A DNA stretch of 57,752 bases from Candidatus Micrarchaeia archaeon (GCA_041653315.1 JBAZFO010000004.1:1-57752), one strand, 5' to 3'; numbered from the stretch's first letter, positions 1 through 8,444 are shown. Notes: generated by a model not told the origin, from the letters alone. Made by a program: numbers and translations.

Positions 1-122
1 GATTGAGTAGCCCGCCTTGACCCGGTAAACCGCCTGTGTCGCCTGTTGCTGCATTATCGGCCCCTTAAACGCTGAACTCCACGTCGTTAACCTGAGTCAC
101 CGGCAGGATGGCGGCGGCCATG
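1..122. repeat. Terminal direct repeat, left copy
   Basis: The first 122 bases are identical to the last 122 (57631-57752). The repeat covers the end of the 65-487 gene and the first 18 codons of the glycosyltransferase that starts at 57684, so positions 1-54 are a second copy of that gene start. It cuts through coding sequence, which suits an arbitrary break in a circular or circularly permuted molecule better than a genuine packaging end. Confidence 0.95.
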
Positions 123-487
123 AGGATGATGACGGCAGCGCCTTCCATAACCGCCACTCCGCCCGTATCTAGGACCCGGAGATAGCGTTGCCGTTCCCGC
201 AGGTTCACCCGGCCCACGTAGACGGTGTTGTCGTTGCTTGCGGTAATGGCCGTGAAGGCGGCGTCGGTAACGTCGGCGTAGGCGTCAGCGACGGCGTTGT
301 CTCCCGATTCCTGGACCTTAAAGACGTGGGAGCCAGACCCGGTTACTGCGCCGGCGGCAATAACAATCAGGGCCTCATCGAAGCCCCGACAATCCACTCC
401 GGCACCCTCATTGGCCCCGACCTGGAGAGACTGAGGTAAAAGGCTATGAATCGCCTTGATTTCTTCGTGTGCGGTATATTTCGGCAT
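65..487 (-). CDS. Small virion protein next to major capsid protein (possible head decoration protein)
   Basis: A 140-residue protein directly downstream of the major capsid gene, where siphoviruses commonly encode decoration or head-completion proteins. It is rich in Ala, Val and Gly, has a strand-like central part and a hydrophobic stretch near the C-terminus (AAVIILMAAAIL). There is no signal peptide and no catalytic motif. I do not recognise the family; the head-protein suggestion rests on position alone. The start is supported by an AAGGAG sequence upstream of the ATG at 487. The C-terminal end lies in the terminal repeat, so the gene is complete only once. Confidence 0.75.
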   Translation of the reverse strand: MPKYTAHEEIKAIHSLLPQSLQVGANEGAGVDCRGFDEALIVIAAGAVTGSGSHVFKVQESGDNAVADAYADVTDAAFTAITASNDNTVYVGRVNLRERQRYLRVLDTGGVAVMEGAAVIILMAAAILPVTQVNDVEFSV

Positions 488-568
488 TTGCGTTTCTCCT
501 TATGCTATATGGTAACGGGGACCGGAACCCTCTCTGGCAGCCTGACCCCCTTTCAGGGTTTATCGGGG

Positions 569-1819
569 TTAGGCCGCGGCGATCCGGGCGGTGTTGCAGA
601 GACAGAAGCTCTCGGCGTGCCGCAGGGCGATGTCCACCTGAGTGATGATCCGCACCCAGGTCTGATCGAAGGCGAAGGAAGTACCGGCCACGTTGGAGCC
701 CAGGATTTCAAACCCCAGCCACTGGCCGATGAGCATTTCCGCCCAATTGCCGAAGAAAATCTCCGTGCAGTTGGTGGAGCCGCCGGTCACCAGGTTAATG
801 GGGAGTTCCGTGGTGTTGGCAAAGGGATAACCCAGGACCGCCTGCAACTGCGCATCGGTCAAGGGCAGCATGGGGTACTCGCCGCCAGTGTCGCCGGAGA
901 AATACGGGTTACGCAACTTCTTGAGCACCCGCTTGATAGCCGGATGGAAGATGAAACCCAGCTTGCCGCGCAGGGCCTTGTCAACCGACAGTTCATACTC
1001 CATGTCGGGCCAGGGATTGACAAAGTCGGGGACTGCCCCGGAGCCGGTGCCCAGGGTCACGGTATTGATCCCCGAAGTATTGGCCACCCCCAGGGGCTGG
1101 TTCTCGGAACCGATGCCCCGCAGGCCCGCCGTGTCCACTGCCAGGGCCGCGCCCATCGCCAGGTCCTGGCGCACCATGGATTCAGCGTCCGGGCTGGACA
1201 TGCGCACCAGTTCATTGCTGATTTGCACCATGCCGGTGAGTTTCTTGGGCACCATCTTGAGCTGGCCGACTTCCAGCATGGAGGCGATGATTTCCTTGTT
1301 TTCGCCGGTCCAGTAGAAGCTGGCGCCGCCAGTCTGCTTAGCGAAGACCACCGGGGCGCTCACCAGGCCGGAAATGAGCCGGGCACCCATGCGCACACAG
1401 ACAGCCTCTTCCCTGAACATCTCGATAAACTCCGGCATGGCTTGCATGGGGACCAGATAGCCGCCTTCGCTGTCGGTCCCGGTGCTCATGGCTTTGGTGG
1501 TTTTGAAGACCTCCGCCTCCAGGCCGGCACCGAAAGCGTCCCATTCATCCATGGCCTTGCCGGAGCGGATAGCCCGCAATGCCCGGCAGATGGAGAAAGA
1601 CTTTTTCTCCAGGTCCAGCCCGGGCACATCGGCCCACTTACGGGTCTTGCCCTGGGTTTCGATTTCCTTGAGGCGGGTTTCCAGTTCCCCGTATTTGGTC
1701 TGGAGTTCGGGGAACATTTTGAAGGCGTCGAGAATGGTGAGGGGCTTGTCGTCAACACCCTTTACCGTCTCGGCGAGTTTGGCCTGAATATCTGCGAGGA
1801 GTTCCTTGATTTTATCCAT
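569..1819 (-). CDS. Major capsid protein, HK97 fold
   Basis: A 416-residue shell protein. An N-terminal coiled-coil segment of roughly 65 residues (delta-domain-like, Lys/Glu rich) precedes the shell domain, as in HK97 gp5, and would be removed by the protease encoded upstream. Family-typical features include the GGYLVP motif that opens the shell domain and the segments around GENKEI and MVPKKLTGMVQIS. I chose the ATG at 1819 because AGGAG lies six bases upstream; the frame extends to a GTG at 1840 that has no ribosome site. It follows the protease with a short gap, the usual portal-protease-capsid order. Confidence 0.95.
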   Translation of the reverse strand: MDKIKELLADIQAKLAETVKGVDDKPLTILDAFKMFPELQTKYGELETRLKEIETQGKTRKWADVPGLDLEKKSFSICRALRAIRSGKAMDEWDAFGAGLEAEVFKTTKAMSTGTDSEGGYLVPMQAMPEFIEMFREEAVCVRMGARLISGLVSAPVVFAKQTGGASFYWTGENKEIIASMLEVGQLKMVPKKLTGMVQISNELVRMSSPDAESMVRQDLAMGAALAVDTAGLRGIGSENQPLGVANTSGINTVTLGTGSGAVPDFVNPWPDMEYELSVDKALRGKLGFIFHPAIKRVLKKLRNPYFSGDTGGEYPMLPLTDAQLQAVLGYPFANTTELPINLVTGGSTNCTEIFFGNWAEMLIGQWLGFEILGSNVAGTSFAFDQTWVRIITQVDIALRHAESFCLCNTARIAAA

Positions 1820-1827
1820 ATCGGCTC

Positions 1828-2949
1828 CTATGATTTGCACACCGTAAGGTGCAGGTTTTGGGTTAAAGTGCGCAGTTCTTCTATTTCCGCTCCCGCTTCT
1901 GCTTCTTCCGCCTCTCCCGCTTGTCTCTCCCCATGAGGCTGTTCGCCGGGGTTCAACGCGAGAGAGTAAATGCTTTCTTTTCCGGTTTTATTTTCGGGTG
2001 ACGCGTCCTTGCCTTCTTCCGCTGCCGCCGAATCCAGAACCTGTTGGATCATGGCTTGGGCGTTCTTTAAGGCCGTCTTGTTCTTGGCGGAAAGGACGGC
2101 CCCGGCTTTGGAAATAATCGAAATGTCGAGTTGCTTGTCGAATTGCTCATGAAATAATTTCAGGGAATCCTTTCTAATCGCCTCAAGCTGCTTTTCATCT
2201 AGAACCAGGGACATTGTGAGGGGGACCTGTGCTTTGGTTTCGGCAAGCTCGGCCCCAAGGTCGGCCACCTTTTTGCGGAGGTCCGCAATAAGGTCTTCCC
2301 CGGTCTTTTCGTCAACAGGCGCACAGATATGTACCGTCCCCGCCGGAAATTCGGCCCCGCAGGTCCTGCATTTGCAAGTTCCGTATTCCGACAGATCAAG
2401 TGCATTGGCCTGATCTTCCGAAATCACCCCCTTCTGCACCGCATTCATCAGGGCGTAGGGGTTCGCTGGCACCGGCACGGCGGAGAGTTCGTAGAGGTCC
2501 TGCTTCGTGTATTTGGTGCCCGTCCGGGGCCGATAGCCCTGTTCATCCGGTTCGCCCAAGATCGGCTCCCATTCCATACCCTGGAACCCGACAGAGGTGG
2601 CCCGTAAGAAGCCTCCCAGGTAGAGCTTGTAGACCGTCTCCGGCGTCGGGACATGGGAAGGCCAGCCGGCTACGTTGACTTCTTCATCCTTGGGAAAATA
2701 GACTTGGAAGGCCAGTACCCCGTCCGCCTTAGCAACCTTCCGGGTCGTACCCACCGGGGGGACGCTGTAATTGTGAGCCCACAGGAACTGAGGATTTTTC
2801 AGGTAGTGCTTCAGGTCCCAGCCTTCCACCTCGATGATATCGCCGTAGCGGTCCACGTCCGCCGTGGAGCCGATGAATTCCAAGATCCGATCTTCCGGGT
2901 TGCCGACCTGGCGGACCTGAAAATCAAGTGCCTTGTGGGTTAGCTTCAT
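1828..2949 (-). CDS. HK97-type prohead protease with scaffold-like C-terminal extension
   Basis: A 373-residue serine protease that matures the procapsid. The N-terminal half carries the family signature: catalytic His in FLWAHNYSVPPVG, catalytic Ser in RATSVGF, and the end motif LSAVPVPANPYA. A Cys-rich segment (CKCRTCGAEF, then HIC) follows, and the C-terminal half is charged and helical (SKAGAVLSAKNKTALKNA), resembling the internal scaffold of protease-scaffold fusions. Length exceeds a bare HK97 protease (about 220 residues), fitting a fused scaffold. The start at 2949 is preferred because AAGGAGG lies six bases upstream; an in-frame ATG six bases earlier abuts the ribosome site. Confidence 0.93.
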   Translation of the reverse strand: MKLTHKALDFQVRQVGNPEDRILEFIGSTADVDRYGDIIEVEGWDLKHYLKNPQFLWAHNYSVPPVGTTRKVAKADGVLAFQVYFPKDEEVNVAGWPSHVPTPETVYKLYLGGFLRATSVGFQGMEWEPILGEPDEQGYRPRTGTKYTKQDLYELSAVPVPANPYALMNAVQKGVISEDQANALDLSEYGTCKCRTCGAEFPAGTVHICAPVDEKTGEDLIADLRKKVADLGAELAETKAQVPLTMSLVLDEKQLEAIRKDSLKLFHEQFDKQLDISIISKAGAVLSAKNKTALKNAQAMIQQVLDSAAAEEGKDASPENKTGKESIYSLALNPGEQPHGERQAGEAEEAEAGAEIEELRTLTQNLHLTVCKS

Positions 2950-3199
2950 GGCCATCCTCCTTCTCATAAATCGGCGTTAGCCAGGTGACGGGGGTGGAGA
3001 CTCTCTCGCCTACCTGGCCGAATATGAAGACAAATTCCTTGGTTTCGGGGTCCTGAAACGCATTAACCAGGTCGAGCCCGGCAGGGACGGCATCCTCAAC
3101 CAGTCGAATCCTGAAGGTTTCCCCGGAAATCGTGATCCCGGCCTTGAACAGGATAGCCAGGATATGAGGGTTGATCTTGACGCCGCAGCGCTCAGACAT
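2924..3199 (-). CDS. Hypothetical protein between portal and protease
   Basis: A 91-residue protein whose 3' end overlaps the start of the protease gene and whose start overlaps the gene upstream, so it belongs to the head operon. It contains alternating hydrophobic segments (INPHILAILFKAGI, EFVFIFGQV) but no recognised motif, transmembrane helix or metal site. Function unknown; the position suggests a head or packaging accessory protein. Confidence 0.7.
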   Translation of the reverse strand: MSERCGVKINPHILAILFKAGITISGETFRIRLVEDAVPAGLDLVNAFQDPETKEFVFIFGQVGERVSTPVTWLTPIYEKEDGHEANPQGT

Positions 3200-3434
3200 C
3201 CGCAGCCCCCTTCTGGTAGGACCGCCGCACCGCCGGCGTCATGTTGGCCCAATCTTTCGGATATCTGATCTTCATGGCCGGTTGCCGCCGCGGGGCCGGA
3301 TTGATGGTCAAGGGCGCCTCGCAGGTATGACAGGGGAAATCAGGAAGACAGAAATCGCTCAACTGATTTTCGAGGCAATGAAAGAAGCTCATTTCCACCC
3401 CATAGCCCTTGCATAAAAATCGGTCAGCGCTCAT
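3192..3434 (-). CDS. Small Cys-containing hypothetical protein
   Basis: An 80-residue protein starting exactly where the portal gene ends (shared base 3434) and overlapping the next gene by eight bases, so it is probably translationally coupled on both sides. Six cysteines are spread over the N-terminal half, including FPCHTCEAP, which may bind a metal. The C-terminus (MKIRYPKDWANMTPAVRRSYQ) is basic. No family recognised. Confidence 0.65.
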   Translation of the reverse strand: MSADRFLCKGYGVEMSFFHCLENQLSDFCLPDFPCHTCEAPLTINPAPRRQPAMKIRYPKDWANMTPAVRRSYQKGAADV

Positions 3435-6400
3435 TATTCACCCACCACAGGAATGCCCACGCAACGGCAGTTGTGTGAAACAAAACCTTTGGCGATATAG
3501 CTTTCATCTTCTTCTACTGCAAAGTTATAAAGACGGCGCGATTTTTTAAGTCCCCATATCTTGACTTCCGTAATCTCAACCGCTACCTGCTCATAAGTTC
3601 CGGCATGGTTGAGGGTAAGTAGGTTAAAATATTCCCATTCAGGACCGCCCGGATTACCGTAAAAAACGTGCGCTATCTGATGATCTGGATATTGGGTCAA
3701 AATTTCAAGATCGCGGCGACGGTCTTTCTGCTGGTCAGAATGGAAAGCAGCAGAATCGCATTCAATGAACAGTTTGTCTTCCGGACAATAAAAATCTATC
3801 CGGCGACGGCCTATGCAGAATTGTTGCTTAAAAGGGAGCCCCTTCTTTTTAAGAAACCTAGCCATACTTCTTTCCAGGCTTGAGCCTTTCCATGAGGCGC
3901 GCCCCATTGCCTTGAAGGCCCCAGCTTTTAACATCTCAAGCCGAGAACCCCATTTTTGCTCAATCCCCCTCAACACTTTTTTATGAAAATCGCTTCCTGG
4001 GGTTCGGTCAACCGCGGCAAAAAACCCGCCTGGGCCATATTTGCCAAAGGCAACTTCCCGGGCCTTCTTAGTAATTTCATCCGGTTCCCTGACTCCTGCC
4101 GCATATTCTCGATTTAGTTGAGCACTGGTTTTTCGACTTATATTTTCCCGGTGGGCCGGGCTACTCCATTGCCCATCGGTAATCTTCTTGCTCAGACAGG
4201 AACGGTTGCAGTAGCCAAGCCAATAAGGAATTGGGGCGCCGCAATATTTACAGAAAGCGGCCATGACCATGATCTTGTTACCAGGCTGAATATCGTGGGC
4301 ATGTTTCCAGGAACCGTCAGCCATTAAAAAGCGGTGGTTTGGCGTAATGGTTATGCCACGCTTGCTTTTTTCCCGGTCTCCTGTCGGAATTAGCCTAATT
4401 ACTTCGCCCATGTAAGACAGTTGGGGAGAAAGGCGGGTGACTTTTCTAAAGCGGTTTTGGTGAGTCAAAACCATATCCCCGGGGCGAATCTTGCCAATAG
4501 ATTTCCATCCACTATCCGTAAAGATTGGAATTTGGTGATCAACAAAGCAGCTAATCACTTCCCCCGCCGTGCCCTCCGGGTCGCAAGGATACCGGCAGCC
4601 GTTCGGGAAGGTCTGTCCCCGCTTACGCTGCATCCCGGCCTGCGCTGCATGGGTGTCCCGGACCTCGCCGTCCCCCGCCGTGCCCCACTCGATGTTTTCA
4701 ACCTTGAGCTTGTCCATGGCCGCATCACGGGCCGCGGCCATGCACTGGCCCGTTTCGGTCCTGGCGATGGTCAGGCTCCGGGATTCAGTGAAATTGAAGA
4801 CCTCGCGAACGCGCTCCTGCAACTGCCCCGCCGACTCGGTATTTGCCAGCCCCTCAGAGATAGTCTCCCGGAGCTTTTCCCGGGTCAGGTCGTTGATCTG
4901 CACGACCTTGATGAGCTTGTCCTGCAATACCTCCAGGGCGGCGCTGTCCTGAATGACGAACTCGCCAGCATCAACGCCCAGCTCGGCGTAAATATCGCTC
5001 CCGGCTTCCTGTCCGGCGTTCAGGTAGAGCGGCCAGATTTTAGCCCTGAGCTTGCCGTTTGCCTCTGTCAGGTTAAACAGGAGGTCGTCGGGGTCCATCG
5101 GAGTTTCCCGTACAAGGCCCTTGTCGCCCAGCTTGTCGGAGATGAGCTTGAGCTGGAGCTTGCGCTGATCATAGAAATAGCTTTTGATCTTCCCCCGGAA
5201 TTTCTCTTCTATGGCGGTGCGCAGCTTGTTGTACTTCTGCCAGTAGCTCTTGGCGTCGCGCCGGGCCGGGGCCGGGAGGGCCTTGCGGGGTAAGTCCTGG
5301 ACTGACAATACCTGTGCTTTCTGAGGTTCGGCGGCCGGGGCCGGGGCCTGAATTGAACCGGCCGGCTGCAAGTTGAAAGGGAGGTAACCAACATTGCCGC
5401 CGTCGATCTCCGGGAGGCCCATGTCCAGATGCTCGTTAATCACGTTGGCCGGGTAGCCCATAGCGAACAACTTTTGAGCCTGGCCCAGGAGTATGTCCCG
5501 ATCTTCCTGTAGGGCCGGGATGGATTTGCGGTCGAACTCCGGCCAGACCCCCCCCGTGATGGTATGGCAAAGCTGGCCCCATAACCCCATTTCAATCAGG
5601 GTCATGTACGGGTCGAGGGTTGTCTCCCAAAAGCGTTTCCGGGCCACCTTATCCTTGGCGTAGGACCCGGTATCATCCTCGATGCCAAGCTCGCCTTTGG
5701 GGACCTTGTAGATGCCGCCCAATATTTCATCCCGGTTGAGCTTGCGTCCCTCCAGGAAGAGCATGTCAGATTGGGATATACCGGTCTGTTTATAGGTGAT
5801 CCCGCCTTCCAGGAGGGCTATCTCATGGGCCTTATCGACGCCCTGGTGCCGGTCGTTCCATTGAGCCAGGAGACGGTCGAACTCCTCTTGTATGAGGTTT
5901 TCTTTACTCTCCAGGACCCCGCCCGGCTGTGCCCCGTTGACGAAAAAGTTCCGGTTGTATTTGGCGGCGTAGTAATCCTGTTCAAGGCTCAGTCGGGCAA
6001 CCTCAAGAGGGGAGAGCCCCCGGTAATCATCGTAGGGATTGAACCGCTTGATATGGACAACCTCATGGGGCAGTAGCGGGAGCGGCTTCGTCTTACCACG
6101 ATAAATCCAGCCCCGGATCAGGCCGCCCTCGCCGGGAACGTGCTGAAAGCGGCCCGGATGAAAGGTCCAGATTTCCTTGGGAACTTGGGTGGCATTTTCC
6201 CGGTCCAGGATATAGATAGACTCCCCGGTGATCCCCAGGAAGATCAGGGTAGCTTCGATAAGCTGGTACGTGCTCATCATGGGATTCGGAGTTTCAAAGA
6301 GCTTCACCAGGGGGCCGGACTCGACCAGGCGCTTGTCCTTTTTGGTACCGGTGTAGAAGCTCAGGGGCACCCCGGCGATGTTCTGGGAGATGGCATTAAC

Positions 6401-6634
6401 ACAGGCATAGACCCAGACGTGTTGGGCGTAGGGGCGCGTGACGCCGCTCAGGAGGTGCGACCATCCGGTGAAGGGAGTGGCGAAGAACATCTGCTCGATG
6501 GCGCCGAAGTTGGGGGAGGTGAGGGTGGCGGGGTCGGCCTGGCGCACTACCAGGTCACGGCCTGCCCCAGCGCCCCCGTCTCCGAAACCGCTTAATCTCT
6601 GGATGTAGTCGAATCCCCGGCTGATGAGTCCCAT
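3434..6634 (-). CDS. Portal protein fused to MuF-like head morphogenesis domain, interrupted by an intein
   Basis: One 1066-codon frame holds three parts. Residues about 1-430 are an HK97-family portal: ISQNIAGVPLSF, then HEVVHIKRFNPYDDYRGLSPL, then FLEGRKLNRDEILGGIYKVP. Residues about 460-695 plus the last 11 residues form a SPP1 gp7/MuF-type domain: ARTETGQCMAAARDAA, then TAGDGEVRDTHAA. The domain ends EVIS-CRCVGIPVVGE, matching the usual EVINCRC terminus. Residues 696-1055 are an intein described separately; splicing would leave a 706-residue protein. The upstream ribosome site is weak. This is the first gene after the terminator at 6.82 kb, so a late promoter must lie between 6635 and 6820. 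The portal-MuF fusion and the intein are both seen directly in the translation. Confidence 0.93.
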   Translation of the reverse strand: MGLISRGFDYIQRLSGFGDGGAGAGRDLVVRQADPATLTSPNFGAIEQMFFATPFTGWSHLLSGVTRPYAQHVWVYACVNAISQNIAGVPLSFYTGTKKDKRLVESGPLVKLFETPNPMMSTYQLIEATLIFLGITGESIYILDRENATQVPKEIWTFHPGRFQHVPGEGGLIRGWIYRGKTKPLPLLPHEVVHIKRFNPYDDYRGLSPLEVARLSLEQDYYAAKYNRNFFVNGAQPGGVLESKENLIQEEFDRLLAQWNDRHQGVDKAHEIALLEGGITYKQTGISQSDMLFLEGRKLNRDEILGGIYKVPKGELGIEDDTGSYAKDKVARKRFWETTLDPYMTLIEMGLWGQLCHTITGGVWPEFDRKSIPALQEDRDILLGQAQKLFAMGYPANVINEHLDMGLPEIDGGNVGYLPFNLQPAGSIQAPAPAAEPQKAQVLSVQDLPRKALPAPARRDAKSYWQKYNKLRTAIEEKFRGKIKSYFYDQRKLQLKLISDKLGDKGLVRETPMDPDDLLFNLTEANGKLRAKIWPLYLNAGQEAGSDIYAELGVDAGEFVIQDSAALEVLQDKLIKVVQINDLTREKLRETISEGLANTESAGQLQERVREVFNFTESRSLTIARTETGQCMAAARDAAMDKLKVENIEWGTAGDGEVRDTHAAQAGMQRKRGQTFPNGCRYPCDPEGTAGEVISCFVDHQIPIFTDSGWKSIGKIRPGDMVLTHQNRFRKVTRLSPQLSYMGEVIRLIPTGDREKSKRGITITPNHRFLMADGSWKHAHDIQPGNKIMVMAAFCKYCGAPIPYWLGYCNRSCLSKKITDGQWSSPAHRENISRKTSAQLNREYAAGVREPDEITKKAREVAFGKYGPGGFFAAVDRTPGSDFHKKVLRGIEQKWGSRLEMLKAGAFKAMGRASWKGSSLERSMARFLKKKGLPFKQQFCIGRRRIDFYCPEDKLFIECDSAAFHSDQQKDRRRDLEILTQYPDHQIAHVFYGNPGGPEWEYFNLLTLNHAGTYEQVAVEITEVKIWGLKKSRRLYNFAVEEDESYIAKGFVSHNCRCVGIPVVGE
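3470..4549 (-). other. Intein with Vsr-like (EDxHD-type) homing endonuclease
   Basis: 360 residues, Cys696 to Asn1055 of the portal-MuF frame. The splicing blocks are clear. Block A starts with Cys696 (CFVDHQIPIFTDSGW). Block B is TPNHRFL (T764, H767). The end is YIAKGFVSHN followed by Cys+1, giving the penultimate His, terminal Asn and Cys nucleophile. Between them is a Cys4 zinc motif (CKYCG near 795 and CNRSC near 809) and a nuclease core: LERSMARFLKK, then RRRIDFYCP, then LFIECDSAAFHSDQQKDRRRD. Glu921, Asp947, Asp960 and His965 fit a Vsr/DUF559-like fold rather than the usual LAGLIDADG. The DNA is visibly more A+T rich than the flanking extein. Confidence 0.92.
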
Positions 6635-6819
6635 ATAGGAAAAACTATCGGGGAAAAAATCATATTATGTCACAGGGCATTTGTGATTTTGGGGATTTTT
6701 ATTGATGTAGGGTAATGGATTGATTATTCAGGCGAACTCATTTTGTGGAGAGGGTATTTTCCGGGCCAGGACGGCCCTTGGGATTTTTTGGCATGATATT
6801 TGACGTGGGGGTTTTGAGC
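6635..6819 (-). promoter_or_regulatory. Presumed late promoter region ahead of portal gene
   Basis: 185 bases lie between the terminator and the first late gene. Minus-strand transcription of the head genes must start here. A CATAAT-like -10 candidate is visible near 6666-6671, but I see no good -35 box and no copy of the repressor palindrome, which fits an activator- or antiterminator-dependent late promoter. The stretch is A+T rich and contains no gene. Confidence 0.35.
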
Positions 6820-6857
6820 AAAAAAAAGAGCCGGAGCCCCGAAGGGCCCCGGCTGAA
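6820..6857 (-). terminator. Rho-independent terminator of the second leftward operon
   Basis: Read on the minus strand, an AGCCGG/CCGGCT stem with an inner GGGCCC-TTCG-GGGC part is followed directly by seven T residues. It lies just beyond the stop of the DndC-like gene and separates the early/middle operon from the late genes. Confidence 0.85.
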
Positions 6858-6860
6858 AGT

Positions 6861-6893
6861 GTTACGTCATGTGGCGTCATGTTACGTCATGTC
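6861..6893. repeat. Short direct repeats over the 3' end of the DndC-like gene
   Basis: Three near-identical decamers (GTTACGTCAT, GTGGCGTCAT, GTTACGTCAT) follow each other at the stop codon of the gene ending at 6882. They may be a protein-binding site or simple slippage; nothing else in the window shares them. Confidence 0.45.
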
Positions 6894-7904
6894 GTGACAC
6901 TGCGCCACACCGAACAACATGGGTTGGGTGTTGTCGGGGATATTGTGAATCTCCCGATCTATCTGCCAATGATTTTTTATAAGCGACTCTTCTGCCGGAG
7001 TGATCAGGTCCCAGCCGGTGAGTTGTTCCACCTGCTTTAATTTGGCATAGAGCTTTTTTCTGATCTCCACCAGGAAGGGGCCGCAACCGACCGTGCCGTT
7101 TCGTCTGATCCGGGAGCGGTAGGCCTTGGTGTTGGCCGTGTTGACCAGGATTTCCTTGAATTCCTTCAAGGCGTGGTAGCGTTCGGCGTCCTGGGTATGA
7201 AAGCCGATCAATTCGAGCTGAGTGGATTTCTGCAGCGGGCAGGCCCAACAGCCATACCGGGCGTTGCCGACACAGACGCCGGCCTTTTCGCCATAGACGC
7301 ACTCGTCCGAAGAGTATTTATAGACGTTGATCAGGTCGGTATGGTCGCCCCAGGGGCAGGGCTCTGTCATGAGGTATTCCCAGACATCATGAGCGGTCCA
7401 GTCCAGGATAGGGGCGTAATGGTTCGGCTTGTAATTCTTGGCCTTGTATATCCTGGCCCGCAGGGCGCTCTCAGAGCTTCTGACCCCGACAAAGACGGTG
7501 TACTCCTGGCCAGCGGTAACCTGCTTGATGTAATTTTTGATCGGGTCTATTTTGAGCTTCCCCGTGCACCATCTAAAACCCATGTGAGCGGCCGGGTAAC
7601 CCATGCCCAGGACGGATACCCAAAAGGAGCCGCTTAATTCAGGGTGGACCGTGACCAGTTTGGCATTGATGCCGACCTGATCGATATAAGCCTGGATGCG
7701 CCCTTTGGTATGCTCGACATATTCCTGGAAATAGGGAATTTCCATGAGGGTGTCCGACGTGACTATATGCAGCGCCTTGCCGGTCCCCGCAATGGCCGTA
7801 ATGGCCCCTTGCAGAACAACCGAGCTGTCTTTCCCGCCAGAAAATGAGACGATGTTGACCTCCCGCAGTTGCTGGCGAATTTCATTGATCATTGTACCGC
7901 TCAT
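6882..7904 (-). CDS. DndC-like PP-loop ATPase / PAPS-reductase family protein
   Basis: A 340-residue member of the PP-loop (adenine nucleotide alpha hydrolase) family. The N-terminus has the ATP-pyrophosphatase loop SGGKDSS (22-28). FRWCTGKLKI (Cys113) and GVRSSES (140-146) are typical of phosphoadenylyl-sulfate reductase and DndC proteins. Four cysteines (202, 211, 219, 222; RYGCWACPLQ) match the Fe-S cysteines of DndC, which takes part in DNA phosphorothioation. No dndA, dndB, dndD or dndE is present, so the substrate is unclear: DNA modification with host partners, or another sulfur transfer. Last gene of its operon, followed by the terminator. Confidence 0.85.
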   Translation of the reverse strand: MSGTMINEIRQQLREVNIVSFSGGKDSSVVLQGAITAIAGTGKALHIVTSDTLMEIPYFQEYVEHTKGRIQAYIDQVGINAKLVTVHPELSGSFWVSVLGMGYPAAHMGFRWCTGKLKIDPIKNYIKQVTAGQEYTVFVGVRSSESALRARIYKAKNYKPNHYAPILDWTAHDVWEYLMTEPCPWGDHTDLINVYKYSSDECVYGEKAGVCVGNARYGCWACPLQKSTQLELIGFHTQDAERYHALKEFKEILVNTANTKAYRSRIRRNGTVGCGPFLVEIRKKLYAKLKQVEQLTGWDLITPAEESLIKNHWQIDREIHNIPDNTQPMLFGVAQCHDMT

Positions 7905-7905
7905 T

Positions 7906-8097
7906 TCACTGCACCGCCCTTGCCGCCTCTAAAAACGCCTCAGCAGCTTGCGAGTCCACGACTTCAAAGACAATCTCATCTCCGGAGCCGTCTTCAAACT
8001 TGGCTATGCGACGGCCCAGGTCATCCGTCCAGGCGCAGATAAAACGCCAATTTTGGTCAAAGGTGATCGTGATGATTTGCTGCCCATTATTTCCCAT
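7906..8097 (-). CDS. Small hypothetical protein
   Basis: A 63-residue acidic protein, N-terminal part strand-like (IITITFDQNWRFICAW) and C-terminal part helical (SQAAEAFLEAARAVQ). It overlaps the upstream gene end by 11 bases and stops just before the DndC-like gene, so it is probably co-translated with both. No family recognised. Confidence 0.65.
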   Translation of the reverse strand: MGNNGQQIITITFDQNWRFICAWTDDLGRRIAKFEDGSGDEIVFEVVDSQAAEAFLEAARAVQ

Positions 8098-8437
8098 TCT
8101 TAATCTCCGGTTCCTTCATAGGGCACCTAAACCGCGGACAGGCACAAATCTCGCATACACACTCCCCGGTTCCGGTACAGACTTCACGGTAATTAGGGCA
8201 ATCTGATTGCTTCGTGATGCTGTCCTTGAAAAACTTTGCATCGGCCAACCAATACCGGATGGCATAGCCGATAGCGTCTTGCATTTCATGACACACATCG
8301 AACAGGGATTCTTCTTCTTTGAGGTTGTTGTTAATGGCATGGTAAATTTCTTTATCGCAAACGGAGGGGAACCGATGCGCCTCAATCGTATCCGCCGCCA
8401 GTAGCAGTAGATATTTAAGTCGGGGACGGTCAATCAT
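8087..8437 (-). CDS. Hypothetical protein with C-terminal Cys cluster
   Basis: 116 residues from the ATG at 8437, which has GGAGG about ten bases upstream; the frame continues to 8503 without a better start. The N-terminal half is helical. The C-terminus holds a dense cysteine set (CPNYREVCTGTGECVCEICACPRFRC) that could bind zinc or an Fe-S cluster. Function unknown. Confidence 0.65.
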   Translation of the reverse strand: MIDRPRLKYLLLLAADTIEAHRFPSVCDKEIYHAINNNLKEEESLFDVCHEMQDAIGYAIRYWLADAKFFKDSITKQSDCPNYREVCTGTGECVCEICACPRFRCPMKEPEIKNGK

Positions 8438-8444
8438 TGGTTTA

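Noticed and set aside
446..1936. 496-codon plus-strand frame opposite the capsid gene
   Set aside because: It is antisense to the confident major capsid gene, has no ribosome site and no protein-like motifs; a shadow of G+C-rich codon bias.
4421..5293. 290-codon plus-strand frame opposite the portal-MuF gene
   Set aside because: Antisense to well-supported coding sequence on the minus strand; no motif or ribosome site.
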